DNA of 64,000 nt from an uncultured Coriobacteriales bacterium (GCA_934636245.1 CAKUAI010000015.1:28146-92145), one strand, 5' to 3'; numbered from the stretch's first letter, positions 47,504 through 56,437 are shown. Made by a program: numbers and translations. Notes: generated by a model from the letters alone, not told the origin.

Positions 47504-48513
47504 GTCTCGATCACCCCTCGCAGCGCGCATTTCAACTTGGACAGGTCATGCCAAGTGGGATGTGCCGGGTCGGAGAAGTCGCGCACGATCACGAGCGGAA
47601 CGCGCGCCTGCAGACGGCGGAGTGACTCTTCGCTGAGCGGTACGGGGCGGAAGAACTCATCGCCTGCGCCCATGTCGCTCGGCCCCGTCTGCGTGATGGC
47701 CCGGAAGTGACGTGTGGCCAGACTCGCATCGGCGTCGAGCGTCCTGTGCAGCAGCACGGCATCGAGACAGCCCTCCATGCCGTGGTCAAGCAGTGCCGCA
47801 ACGTATTCCTCGGCGGACAAACCCCAGGTTTCTCCCTGCATGTCGGCCATGGAGCACACGTAGACCTTGCGCGCCCTCGTGGCATGCAGGGCGTCTTTGA
47901 TGCCAGGCACGAGGATGTTGGGGATGACCGAGGTGAAAAGCGAACCCGGGCCCAGCACCACGACGTCGGCCTCGAGAATCGCCTCGACCGCCGCCTCGGT
48001 TGCCTGTGGCGCGCGTGGGGAAAGCCACACTTCCGACAGGGCGCAGGGACCCGACCCGAGCGTTGCCTCGCCGCGAAACTCCATGCCGTCGCGCGTGCGG
48101 CCGCACAAAACGACGTTCTCCATCGTGGAGGGGCACACCCTACCGTGGCAGCCCAGCATCTCGCCGCACAGCTCGATTGCCTCGCCAAACGAGCCGGTCT
48201 CGGCCGCAAGCGAGGCAAGCAGGAGATTGCCCAACGAATGGTTGTCGGCAAAGGAGAAGCGGTGCTCGAAAGCGCGGGCCAGAGGGCCCGCAGGGTCGGC
48301 CGCCATGGCCACGAGGCACTTGCGGATGTCACCAGGGGGCACCATGCCCATCTCCTGGCGGATGATGCCCGTGGAGCCGCCGTCGTCGGCCATGGCAACA
48401 ATGGCCGTGACGAAGCAGCCGGCCGCGCGCAGGGCGCGAATCGCATTGGGTTGTCCCGTGCCGCCGCCGATAGAGACGGCACGAACCTGGTCAGGCAGTG
48501 GATGGGCGCTCAC
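47482..48513 (-). CDS. yvcK: YvcK/CofD-like gluconeogenesis factor
   Basis: The 343-aa protein contains VSIGGGTGQPNAIRALRA, IVAMADDGGSTGIIRQE, PPGDIRKCLVA and VVLGPGSLFTSVIPNILV, the YvcK blocks. YvcK proteins bind UDP-GlcNAc and are needed for growth on gluconeogenic carbon and for normal cell shape. It sits eight bases after rapZ and overlaps whiA. Confidence 0.93.
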   Translation of the reverse strand: MSAHPLPDQVRAVSIGGGTGQPNAIRALRAAGCFVTAIVAMADDGGSTGIIRQEMGMVPPGDIRKCLVAMAADPAGPLARAFEHRFSFADNHSLGNLLLASLAAETGSFGEAIELCGEMLGCHGRVCPSTMENVVLCGRTRDGMEFRGEATLGSGPCALSEVWLSPRAPQATEAAVEAILEADVVVLGPGSLFTSVIPNILVPGIKDALHATRARKVYVCSMADMQGETWGLSAEEYVAALLDHGMEGCLDAVLLHRTLDADASLATRHFRAITQTGPSDMGAGDEFFRPVPLSEESLRRLQARVPLVIVRDFSDPAHPTWHDLSKLKCALRGVIETCPSRQR

Positions 48514-48521
48514 GGAACCAC

Positions 48522-49400
48522 CTACGCCTTGACGTGTCGGGGCAGGTCGCGGTGACCCACCGACACGTTGTAGCCGCGCTCGATAAGATGAGATGCAGTG
48601 GCCTCAGCAATCACGACGCTTCGATGTTGGCCGCCGGTGCAGCCGACGGCTATGGCGAGATGCTTCTTGCCCTCGGCCACATACCCGGGCATCGTCACAT
48701 CGAGCAGGTTGAACCACGCCGCGGTGAAAGCGCGCGTCTCCTCGCGGCCGAGCACGAAGTCGCGCACGAGCTCGTCGTGGCCGGTGAGCTCGGCCATCGT
48801 CGGGTCGTAATAGGGGTTGGGCAAAAAGCGCACGTCGATAACGATGTCCGCATCGAGCGGCACGCCATATTTAAAGCCAAAAGAGAACACCGACACGTTG
48901 AGTGCCTGCTCGGCGGGTATGCGCGAGAACTCCTCCACGAGCAGCGCGCGCAGGTCGCGGGCTCGCAGGTTCGAGGTATCGATCACCATGTTCGCCCGCT
49001 CGCGCACAAACGAGAGACGCTCACGCTCGTGCTCGATGGCCTCGCTCACCGAGATGCCCCCGTCAGCCAAAGGATGACGACGGCGCAGGGAGTTGTAGCG
49101 GCGGCGCAGGGTGTCGTCGTCAGCATCGAGGTAGACCACGCTGCATGAGACGCCCCGCTCGCGCAAGCGGTCGAGCTCGCCGCACAGCTTGTCGAAGAGG
49201 TCATGCGAACGCAAGTCGCACACAACGGCAAGGCGACGGTTCGCGTCAAGGCGCAAGCCCGACTGCTCAACCAGCGCCGTAAGCATGGTGGGCGGCAGGT
49301 TGTCGATGCAATAGAAGCCGGCATCCTCCAAGGCATGCAGCGCCTCGGTGCGGCCAGCACCCGACATTCCCGTGATTACGACAACCTCTGGAGCAGACAT
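48522..49400 (-). CDS. rapZ: RapZ family nucleotide-binding protein
   Basis: The 292-aa protein has the P-loop GMSGAGRTEAL (Arg where many have Lys, as in actinobacterial RapZ), YCIDNLPPTML, the C-terminal domain FSFGFKYGVPLDADIVIDVRF and GCTGGQHRSVVIAE. In E. coli RapZ senses glucosamine-6-phosphate and controls GlmS by RNA decay. In Gram-positives the role is unclear. It starts the rapZ-yvcK-whiA unit. Confidence 0.95.
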   Translation of the reverse strand: MSAPEVVVITGMSGAGRTEALHALEDAGFYCIDNLPPTMLTALVEQSGLRLDANRRLAVVCDLRSHDLFDKLCGELDRLRERGVSCSVVYLDADDDTLRRRYNSLRRRHPLADGGISVSEAIEHERERLSFVRERANMVIDTSNLRARDLRALLVEEFSRIPAEQALNVSVFSFGFKYGVPLDADIVIDVRFLPNPYYDPTMAELTGHDELVRDFVLGREETRAFTAAWFNLLDVTMPGYVAEGKKHLAIAVGCTGGQHRSVVIAEATASHLIERGYNVSVGHRDLPRHVKA

Positions 49401-49550
49401 GCAGCTACCTTCCGTCTACGCAACGCCTACAAATGAAAACGGCCTGCCGGGCAGATGCGCAGGTATCGTAGTAAACTGGCCGAGCTTTGCCATTCAGACT
49501 GCGGCCCGACTGCGGTCTTCAGTATACCGCTTAGAAGGAGACGCCAGGGC

Positions 49551-50903
49551 ATGGCCTCAAAGTCCAGAGAATCAAACAAGCTGGGAACGCTCCTGGTTGA
49601 CGCCGACGACCCCGCATACACGACCTCGTTCGGCGGGGCCGCCCGCTATGTGCGCGCCGCCTGGGGCATGCCCGACGTCTTACCGAGCGCCCCCGCCGCA
49701 AAAAAGCCGATGTCGCGCCGCATCGCCGTGGCCCTGGCCGCGCTCGGCGTGGCCGTCGTCGCAGGGGCCGGCACGCTTGCCTACCATTTTGCATACGTGG
49801 TGCCCACGGGCGTCGCACTCGACGCGGCGACGTTCCCCGACGCAGCCTTGCGCGCGGCCCTCGTCGCCTGCGACGAAGACGGGAACGGTCGCATCTCCGC
49901 GGAAGAAGCCTCGCACGTCACGAGCCTGGACCTCTCGAACCTGGGCATCGTTGACCTTGCAGGCATCGGCACCCTCACGCACCTGGAAAGCCTCGATGTG
50001 TCGGGCAACAGCCTGGCGACCATCGACCTCACGAAATGCCGCAAGCTCGTCACGCTCGATGTCTCCGACAACCTCATCTCCGACCTCGACCTCGACGGCC
50101 TTGCAAACCTCGAAGAGCTCGACGCCCACAACAACGGTCTGCAGACGCTTCAACTCGAAAACTGCGCCGCACTGCGCGTGCTCGATGTGGAGGGCAACGG
50201 CCTGGCCCGTCTCGACTTGTCGGGATGCCCGGCAATGGAGCGACTCAATATGGACGAAGGCCAAGAGGTGACCTTGCCTCTGGCAAGCACGTTCTTCCCC
50301 GACGAGGGCCTGCGCATCACGCTCGAACCATTTGACACCGACAAAGATGGGGCCCTCTCACAGCGCGAGCGCCAGGCGGTCTACAACCTTGCGGTCGACG
50401 TGAGCACGACGAACCTGGAAGGCCTCGAGTGGTTCACCAACCTGCAAGACCTCACCGTGTCGGGCGCGCAACTGGGTTCGATCGAGGCAGGCGTGCTTCC
50501 GCCCTCGCTTACGTCTCTGCACGCAAGTGGCTGCGCGCTTGAGTCGATCGACCTGTCTTCGACGGGGCGTCTCATGACGCTCGACCTGTCGAACAACCCG
50601 CTGGGCGCGCTCGACGTGTCGAGCCTCGCGCGCCTTACGAACGCCAGCTTTGCTAACTGCAACCTTGCAGGCGAGTTCAACGTCACGGCCAACACGCGCT
50701 TGGAGCACATCGACGTCTCGGGCAACCCCGCCCTTGTCACGCTCAACGCGCTGGGTGTGCCGGGCCTGGCCATCGAAGGCGCTGTCACGGCTGATGCAAC
50801 CTGCACCGTCGTGTCCAACGCGACCCCTGCCGCCGATGGGGGCGACGAGGGAGCAGACGAGGAGCAGGATGCGCCCGCAGACGAAGAAGAACCCCAGGCC
50901 TAA
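49551..50903 (+). CDS. Single-pass leucine-rich-repeat protein with two EF-hand-like loops
   Basis: The 450-aa protein has about 57 cytoplasmic residues and a membrane helix (58-82). The outside part is built twice from the same plan: a TFPDAALRAALV or FFPDEGLRITLE helix, an EF-hand-like loop (DEDGNGRISAEE 108-119; DTDKDGALSQRE 262-273), then leucine-rich repeats (LTHLESLDVSGNSLATIDL style). An acidic tail ends it. It is probably a surface or adhesion protein. The stop overlaps the convergent uvrC stop by four bases. AAGGAGA precedes ATG 49551. Confidence 0.75.
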   Translation: MASKSRESNKLGTLLVDADDPAYTTSFGGAARYVRAAWGMPDVLPSAPAAKKPMSRRIAVALAALGVAVVAGAGTLAYHFAYVVPTGVALDAATFPDAALRAALVACDEDGNGRISAEEASHVTSLDLSNLGIVDLAGIGTLTHLESLDVSGNSLATIDLTKCRKLVTLDVSDNLISDLDLDGLANLEELDAHNNGLQTLQLENCAALRVLDVEGNGLARLDLSGCPAMERLNMDEGQEVTLPLASTFFPDEGLRITLEPFDTDKDGALSQRERQAVYNLAVDVSTTNLEGLEWFTNLQDLTVSGAQLGSIEAGVLPPSLTSLHASGCALESIDLSSTGRLMTLDLSNNPLGALDVSSLARLTNASFANCNLAGEFNVTANTRLEHIDVSGNPALVTLNALGVPGLAIEGAVTADATCTVVSNATPAADGGDEGADEEQDAPADEEEPQA

Positions 50904-52849
50904 TCCTGCGCCTGGGCCATCTCTTCCACCTGATCGCGCTCGCGTTCCCAGGCACGCAGGGTCTGCCAAATGCGTTCGGCCACCTCGTGCGGCACACCGG
51001 GGGTGGCCGCAATGTCGTCGACACTCGCCGCGCGCAGGCGCTTCATGGAGCCAAACTCCTTCATGATCGCCTTTTTGCGCTTTTGCCCCACGCCTTCCAC
51101 CTCGTCGAGGATGCCCACGGTCATGGCCTTGTCGCGCAGCTCGCGGTGGAACGTGATGGCAAAGCGGTGCGACTCGTCGCGCACCTGTTTCACGAGGTAG
51201 AGCGAGGCCGAGCCGCTCGGCAGCACCACGGGACCGTCCTCGGCCCAGGGCACGAAGAGCTCCTCGTCGGACTTGGCAAGACCGGCCACAGGAATGTCGA
51301 GCCCAAGCTCGGCCAGCTGCTCCACGGCGGCTGTGAGCTGGGGCTTGCCGCCGTCGACGATGAGCAGGTCAGGACGCGAGCCGAAGCGCTCGTCGGCCAT
51401 GCGTTCAGGCGAGTACCGGCGGCCCAGAACCTCGCGCATGCTCTCGAAGTCGTTCGCCTCGCCAAAATCCTGACGAATCTTGAAACGGCGGTACTGGTCC
51501 TTATCGGCCTTGCCGTTGGTAAAGACGACCATCGAGGCCACGTTGAACCGGCCATGAATGGTAGAGATGTCAAAGCACTCGATGCGCAGGGGCGGCGCAG
51601 GAAGTGCAAGCGCGCTTTCGAGCTGCAGCAGCGCGTCGTTGGTGCGCTGGTCGGCATAGCTCGTGCGCACCATGAAGCGCATGAGCGTATGGCGGGCGTT
51701 GGTCTGCGCCAAGTCGAGCAGCTTTTTCTTCTCGCCGCGCTTGGGCACATGGATGGACACCTTGCGGGGGCGCCCTTCCGCCAGCCAAGACTCCAGCAGC
51801 TCGGTGTCGTCGGGCAGCTCGCAGGGGATGCACACCTCGTCGGGCACGTCGGCACCGGAGGAGTAATAGCGCTTGAGGAAGCCTGCGACAAGCTCCTCCT
51901 CCCCCACATCGAGACCTTTGTCGAGCACAAACTCGCAGCTACGGCGTGTGCGGCCCTCGCGTACGGCGAACACCTGCACGCCAGCGATGGTCTCCTCGCG
52001 ATAGAAGCCGATGACGTCCATGTCAATGGCCGAGGAGAACACGACCTGTTGGCGCTCCCCCACGTGCTTGAGGGCGGCGAGCCTGTCGCGACAGCGGGCG
52101 GCCTTCTCGAAGTCGAGCTCGGCGGCCGCCTCGCGCATCTGGTCGGTCAACTGCTCCTCGAACTCGGCGTGGTGGCCGGACAGGAACCGCTCCACGGCGG
52201 CGACGTTCTTCTTGTAGTCGGCCTCGGTGCAAGAGCCCGCGCACACACCCGGGCCCAATCCCACGCTTGAGTCGAAGCAAGGTCTGCCCTTCTGGGCGAT
52301 GAGCAAGGGAGCGGTGGCCACCTGCTCGGGATGTGCGTCAAGCAGACGCTTGACGCGGCGCCATTCCGGGCATGTGGCCTGGCAGATAGGCACAACCTTG
52401 CGACACATGTCGATGGTCTCGCGCGCCGCACGGGAGTTGGTGTAGGGCCCGAAGTAGCGCGTGTCGCTGCGATGCTTCTCGCGCGTGAACTTGATGGCCG
52501 GGTAGACGTCACCCTCGGTAAGCGCGATGTAGGGGTAGCTCTTGTCGTCGCGGAAGTCCACATTGAAGGGCGGGTCGTACTGGCGGATGAGGTTCATCTC
52601 CAGCACGAGCGCCTCGTGCTCGCTGTTGACGACCACGTACTCGAAGCTGCGGGCCTGCTCCATGAGCAGCGGAATCTTGAAGCGGCTGTCCTGCAGCGAG
52701 GTGTACTGGCGCATGCGCGCGCGCAGGTTCTTCGCCTTGCCCACGTAGAGGACCTTGCCGTCCTCGCCTTTCCAGATATAGCAGCCAGGGCTTGTGGGAA
52801 CGAGCGCCACCTGCTCGGCGATGCTGAGGCCCGAGTCTTCTACCTGCAT
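50900..52849 (-). CDS. uvrC: UvrABC system protein C
   Basis: UvrC makes both incisions in nucleotide excision repair. The 649-aa protein has the GIY-YIG nuclease (GCYIWKGEDGKVLYVGKAKNL) and a cysteine-rich region (CTEADYKKNV). The UVR motif (AAAELDFEKAARCRDRLAAL), the RNase H-like UvrC domain (RIECFDISTIHGRFNVASMVV, LLIVDGGKPQL) and a C-terminal helix-hairpin-helix (DEVEGVGQKRKKAIMKEFGS) follow. It lies six bases after the ATP-grasp gene. Confidence 0.96.
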   Translation of the reverse strand: MQVEDSGLSIAEQVALVPTSPGCYIWKGEDGKVLYVGKAKNLRARMRQYTSLQDSRFKIPLLMEQARSFEYVVVNSEHEALVLEMNLIRQYDPPFNVDFRDDKSYPYIALTEGDVYPAIKFTREKHRSDTRYFGPYTNSRAARETIDMCRKVVPICQATCPEWRRVKRLLDAHPEQVATAPLLIAQKGRPCFDSSVGLGPGVCAGSCTEADYKKNVAAVERFLSGHHAEFEEQLTDQMREAAAELDFEKAARCRDRLAALKHVGERQQVVFSSAIDMDVIGFYREETIAGVQVFAVREGRTRRSCEFVLDKGLDVGEEELVAGFLKRYYSSGADVPDEVCIPCELPDDTELLESWLAEGRPRKVSIHVPKRGEKKKLLDLAQTNARHTLMRFMVRTSYADQRTNDALLQLESALALPAPPLRIECFDISTIHGRFNVASMVVFTNGKADKDQYRRFKIRQDFGEANDFESMREVLGRRYSPERMADERFGSRPDLLIVDGGKPQLTAAVEQLAELGLDIPVAGLAKSDEELFVPWAEDGPVVLPSGSASLYLVKQVRDESHRFAITFHRELRDKAMTVGILDEVEGVGQKRKKAIMKEFGSMKRLRAASVDDIAATPGVPHEVAERIWQTLRAWERERDQVEEMAQAQD

Positions 52850-52855
52850 GTTCGC

Positions 52856-54130
52856 TTAACCGCGCGCCTTCTCGACGTCCCACACCCAGCGCTTGAACTT
52901 GCGGATCTGGTTGAGGTACTGGATGCGCGCCCACATGTTGTGCGCAAGGGTGTCGGCCTTGTAGAACGAGGGGTTCATGGCGCGGCCCTGCGCGTAGAGG
53001 GCAAGGGCCTTGTCGCGGGCCCGCTCGTCCTTCACGGTCTTCTTCACGACCTTCTTGGGCACCACGGTGAAGAGGCCCTCGTCACAGGCCACGCGCGTCT
53101 CGGTGGGACGGGCGAGCACAAACTCGTCAACGATGAGCTTGACGATGTTGGCCCCGCCGATCTGCATATATATAGTGTTGCGGCCCGGGCGCGTGTTGAT
53201 TTCGAAGAAGCGGTAGGAGTTGTCGCGCGGGTCGTACTTCACGTCGAAGTTGGAGAAGCCGCGATAGCCCACGTGCTTGAGGAACTTGGCAGCCTGCGCG
53301 GCAATCTCGTCGTTGCGGTCGAGCATGATGCACACGGGGTTGCCGATAGCGGTGGGCACGTGGTCCTCAAGCAGCACACGGCCCGTCGACCACACGCGGA
53401 CGTTGCCGTCCTTGTCGGAGAAGCACGTGATGGTGCGCAGACCGTCGTCGGCGCCGGGGATGAGGTCCTGCACGATGAGCTCCTTGTCGTAGGGGCTCGC
53501 CTGCAGGTCGCCGAAGAGCTTCGTGAGCTCCTCGGGGCGCTCGATGGTGTAGATCTTCTTCTGGTTGGGAATGTTGGCGTAGTGGTAGCGCGCCGAATTC
53601 GAAGGCTTGGCGATAAGCGGGTAGCGGAACTGCTTCACCGGAATCTTCGCCTTTGTGTCGGAGCAGTCGTAGACCCACGTCTTGGGGTACGGCACGCCAA
53701 TCTCCTCGCAGATGGCGTAGAAGCGCTCCTTCTGCGTGATCTCGTCGAGCAGGGGGAAATCGATGTAGGGCACCACATACCACTGCTCGAGCTCGGCCTT
53801 GTTCTGCGAGAGGGCGCGCACGTACCAGTCGGAGGCGCAGGAGAGCACAAGGCCCACCTTGCCCTGGGCGGCAATCTTTGTGCCCTGCTCGCGCAGAGCC
53901 TGCATGAGGTTGTCGCCCTGGTCGATGTCGGGCACGATCACATTGGAGCACAGGCGGCTCATCGAGATTTGCTTGATCTCAAGACCCGTGAGCACGATGG
54001 GCTCGATGCCGTAGGTCTCATGGAAGCAGCGCACCCAAGTGTAGGCAAGCAGGTCACCGCCGATGACGACGGGCTGCAAGTAGGACTTGAGGTCGGCTTC
54101 GCTTTTGATGGCATCGAGGTTCTGAGGCAT
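52856..54130 (-). CDS. ATP-grasp ligase resembling D-aspartate ligase
   Basis: The 424-aa protein resembles the D-aspartate ligase family (Aslfm of Enterococcus faecium) that adds D-Asp to the peptidoglycan side chain. Matching segments as I recall them are PVVIGGDLLAYTWVRCFHETYG, VPYIDFPLLDEITQK, FYAICEEIGVPYPKTWVYD and the ATP-grasp metal site YRFFEINTRPGRN. Substrate identity is inference; a D-Glu or other carboxylate-amine ligase is also possible. AAAGG precedes ATG 54130. It is followed by uvrC with a 6-base gap, suggesting cotranscription. Confidence 0.7.
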   Translation of the reverse strand: MPQNLDAIKSEADLKSYLQPVVIGGDLLAYTWVRCFHETYGIEPIVLTGLEIKQISMSRLCSNVIVPDIDQGDNLMQALREQGTKIAAQGKVGLVLSCASDWYVRALSQNKAELEQWYVVPYIDFPLLDEITQKERFYAICEEIGVPYPKTWVYDCSDTKAKIPVKQFRYPLIAKPSNSARYHYANIPNQKKIYTIERPEELTKLFGDLQASPYDKELIVQDLIPGADDGLRTITCFSDKDGNVRVWSTGRVLLEDHVPTAIGNPVCIMLDRNDEIAAQAAKFLKHVGYRGFSNFDVKYDPRDNSYRFFEINTRPGRNTIYMQIGGANIVKLIVDEFVLARPTETRVACDEGLFTVVPKKVVKKTVKDERARDKALALYAQGRAMNPSFYKADTLAHNMWARIQYLNQIRKFKRWVWDVEKARG

Positions 54131-54190
54131 GGGTGCGGCCTTTCGGTTTCGTTACATAATCTGGAATAGACCGAGCTTTGAGAGCAATTG

Positions 54191-54236
54191 AAAAGCGCGG
54201 GGTGGCGCGAGCACCAGTGACGCCCGCGTCGCCCCG
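54191..54236 (-). terminator. Terminator of thiC
   Basis: CGGGGTGGCG pairs with CGTCGCCCCG (two G-U pairs). On the minus strand the 3' arm is followed by CGCTTTTC. It lies just after the thiC stop and before the ATP-grasp gene. Confidence 0.65.
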
Positions 54237-54246
54237 CTGTGTCTCG

Positions 54247-55557
54247 CTATTCGCCGATGACGTCGACGAGCTTGCCGTCGAGGATGTTGTTCATGTTCTT
54301 GACGGCGCAGAAGTTGCCGCACATCGAGCAGGTGTCCTCGGCCTCAGGCGCGGCCTCGGCGCGGTAACGGCGGGCCTTCTCAGGGTCGATGGCCAGGTCG
54401 AACATGGCCTCCCAGTCAAGCGCCTTGCGAGCGTGGGCCATCTTGTCGTCCCAATCGCGTGCGCCAGGCAGGCCCTTGGCGATGTCGGCGGCATGCGCGG
54501 CGATCTTGAAGGCGACGATGCCCTCGCGCACGTCGTTGGCATCGGGCAGGCGCAAGTGCTCGGCGGGCGTCACATAGCACAGGAAGCTTGCGCCCTTGCT
54601 CGCGGCAAGCGTACCGCCGATGGCGGCTGTGATGTGGTCGTAGCCAGGGGCAACGTCGGTCACAAGGGGGCCGAGCACATAGTAGGGCGCTTTGTGGCAG
54701 ATGGTCTGCTGCATCTTCATCTGGGCCTCCACCTGGTCAAGCGCCACGTGGCCCGGGCCCTCAATGATGACCTGCACGCCCTTGTCCCAGGCGCGCAGGG
54801 CCAGCTCGCCCAGGTTCACGAGCTCGTCGATCTGCACGGCGTCGCCGGCGTCGGCCAAGCAGCCCGGGCGGCAGGAGTCGCCCAGCGAGATGGTGACGTC
54901 GTGGGCACGGCAGATCTCGAGCACCTCGTCGAAGTGCTCGTAGAAGGGGTTCTCCTGGCCCGTCATCTCCATCCAGGCGAACATGAGTGCGCCGCCGCGC
55001 GACACGATGTTCATCTCGCGATGGTTCACCTTGAGGCGCTGCACGATGGCGCGGGTGAGGCCGCAGTGAAGCGTAATGAAATCAACGCCGTCCTCGGCAT
55101 GCATGCGCACGACGTCGAGCCACTCCTGGGCCGTGATGTCGCGCAGGGCCTTGCCGTAGTAAACGACGGCGTCGTAGATGGGCACCGTGCCGATGATGGC
55201 GGGGCACTCGGAAGTGAGCTTGCGGCGGAAGGCGCGCGTGTCACCGTAGGTGGACAGGTCCATGATGGACTCGGCGCCCAAGCGCACGGCGTCCGTGACC
55301 TTCTCCATCTCCATGTCCAGGTCGCTCCAGTCGCGGCTGGTGCCCAGGTTCACGTTGATCTTGGTGCGCAGGGCAAAGCCGATGCCGAAGGGCGTGAGGC
55401 ACGTGTGGTGCACGTTGGCCGGGATGGCGACCTCGCCCTTGGCCACGAGCTCGCGCAGGTGCTCGGGGTCCATGTGCTCCTCTTGGGCGACATGGGCCAT
55501 CTGCGGGGTCACAATGCCCTGACGGGCGGCTTCAAGCTGAGTGGCATACGACGGCAT
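54247..55557 (-). CDS. thiC: Phosphomethylpyrimidine synthase ThiC
   Basis: ThiC is a radical SAM enzyme that turns aminoimidazole ribotide into the thiamine pyrimidine HMP-P. The 436-aa protein is the short form lacking the long N-terminal domain. It has NVNLGTSRDW, LHCGLTRAIV, SRGGALMFAWM, GDSCRPGCLADAGD and the C-terminal cluster CSMCGNFCAVKN (CxxCx4C). AAGGAGG precedes ATG 55557. No other thiamine genes are nearby and no TPP riboswitch is visible. Confidence 0.96.
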   Translation of the reverse strand: MPSYATQLEAARQGIVTPQMAHVAQEEHMDPEHLRELVAKGEVAIPANVHHTCLTPFGIGFALRTKINVNLGTSRDWSDLDMEMEKVTDAVRLGAESIMDLSTYGDTRAFRRKLTSECPAIIGTVPIYDAVVYYGKALRDITAQEWLDVVRMHAEDGVDFITLHCGLTRAIVQRLKVNHREMNIVSRGGALMFAWMEMTGQENPFYEHFDEVLEICRAHDVTISLGDSCRPGCLADAGDAVQIDELVNLGELALRAWDKGVQVIIEGPGHVALDQVEAQMKMQQTICHKAPYYVLGPLVTDVAPGYDHITAAIGGTLAASKGASFLCYVTPAEHLRLPDANDVREGIVAFKIAAHAADIAKGLPGARDWDDKMAHARKALDWEAMFDLAIDPEKARRYRAEAAPEAEDTCSMCGNFCAVKNMNNILDGKLVDVIGE

Positions 55558-55838
55558 AAAGGCCTCCTTCGGCGTGCGTGCGTTGGTCAAACACTGGATT
55601 ATCTCACGCCTGCCCCACAGGAACCACCGGGCGAAAAGAAACCACGGGAAGGGTTGTGCCGGCGACCACGTCGATAACTCGGCTGGCATTTGGCTGCGCT
55701 GCACTTTGTTTGAAATCCATGCCTCCTTGGCAGGAGTCCCCCGCGGCGTGTTGCTATGCATCTTTAACACCGCTCGATTTCTGAGCCCTGCGACCGTACA
55801 ATAGACTCAATCATACCTGGTGGGTAAAGGAGGCCCGT

Positions 55839-56051
55839 ATGGTCGATGAAACCCTTTTCATGCAAATGCGACTGTTCCGCATGTATAGGGAACAAACGGG
55901 GCTTTCTCCCCATGCCTGCAACGAGCTCTTCAAAGAGCAAGGCATCTGGGATTTCATCGCCAACTGCTACGACTACTTGCACCTCGAAAGTGACGAGGCC
56001 GCACTGTCCGACATCGAGGCAAAGCTCTCGAACCAAGGAGCCGCCGCATGA
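55839..56051 (+). CDS. DUF3791-like small protein (toxin-antitoxin-like locus)
   Basis: The 70-aa protein has the DUF3791 pattern as I know it: LFMQMRLFRMYREQTGLSP, then ACNELFKEQGIWDFIANCYDYLH and a C-terminal SDIEAKL. DUF3791 genes commonly precede a DUF3990 gene, and this one overlaps such a start by four bases (ATGA). It is preceded by AAAGGAGG. Function is unproven; an antitoxin or accessory role is inferred from context. Confidence 0.65.
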   Translation: MVDETLFMQMRLFRMYREQTGLSPHACNELFKEQGIWDFIANCYDYLHLESDEAALSDIEAKLSNQGAAA

Positions 56052-56098
56052 CACTCCAAGACGGAACCTTGCTATATCATGGCAGCTATGACAACTGA
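56048..56098 (+). pseudogene. Truncated start of a probable DUF3990-type toxin gene
   Basis: An ATG at 56048 overlaps the stop of the preceding gene (ATGA) and has AAGGAG seven bases upstream. It reads MTLQDGTLLYHGSYDN and then a stop. DUF3990 proteins, as I recall them, begin in just this way (LYHGSY followed by the catalytic-like fold). Only the first 16 codons remain, so the toxin body has been lost, probably by an internal deletion that joined it to the next gene. Confidence 0.6.
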
Positions 56099-56300
56099 AA
56101 TAATGCAGCAATGCGCCGACATGATTGCAACGGATGCGATTCAGGACCTTGCAGAACGGCTCGGAAAACCCCAAAGTGAGATTCGAGCTCTCGTCGTGGA
56201 ATCCCTGGCATATGCAGCGCTCTATGACTTTGAGACCGGCATGTGGCAGGAAGGGCCAGACTACTTTGCGGCGCTTGTTATGGGGAGCAAAGACATCTAG
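56088..56300 (+). CDS. Small partner protein of the DUF3791/DUF3990 locus
   Basis: The protein is 70 aa from ATG 56088 (73 aa from ATG 56079). It contains EIRALVVESLAYAALYDFETGMWQEGPDYFAALV. The segment ending in GPxY(F/I) preceded by an acidic 'DxxTGLW'-like run resembles small genes found third in DUF3791-DUF3990 loci. It starts inside the truncated toxin remnant and has no clear ribosome-binding site of its own, as expected if a deletion removed its original upstream region. Confidence 0.5.
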   Translation: MTTEIMQQCADMIATDAIQDLAERLGKPQSEIRALVVESLAYAALYDFETGMWQEGPDYFAALVMGSKDI

Positions 56301-56348
56301 GCAACCTCCGGCCGTGCGAGCTTTGACCCGCTCATCACTGGCATGCAA

Positions 56349-56389
56349 AAGGCCTGGCGGCGCTCGTGAGTGGACGGCACCAGGCCTTG
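56349..56389 (-). terminator. Terminator-like hairpin downstream of the leuB-end duplicate
   Basis: AAGGCCTGG and CCAGGCCTT form a 9-bp stem with a long loop. A TTTT run follows on the minus strand only. It may be the old leu-operon terminator displaced by an insertion, or may end stray minus-strand transcripts. Confidence 0.5.
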
Positions 56390-56437
56390 GCGGTTCTATG
56401 GGCGAGCGCAAGAGCCAGGGCGCGCCCATCGTGCGTG

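Noticed and set aside
55558..55838. Possible TPP riboswitch upstream of thiC
   Set aside because: I looked on the minus strand for the conserved CUGAGA and ACCUGAUC blocks of the THI element. A GTGAGATAATCC occurs near 55600 but the partner block and stems are missing.
55764..56429. 221-codon minus-strand frame across the DUF3791-like locus
   Set aside because: It runs antisense over three short genes that have their own Shine-Dalgarno sites and recognisable patterns, and it resembles nothing itself.
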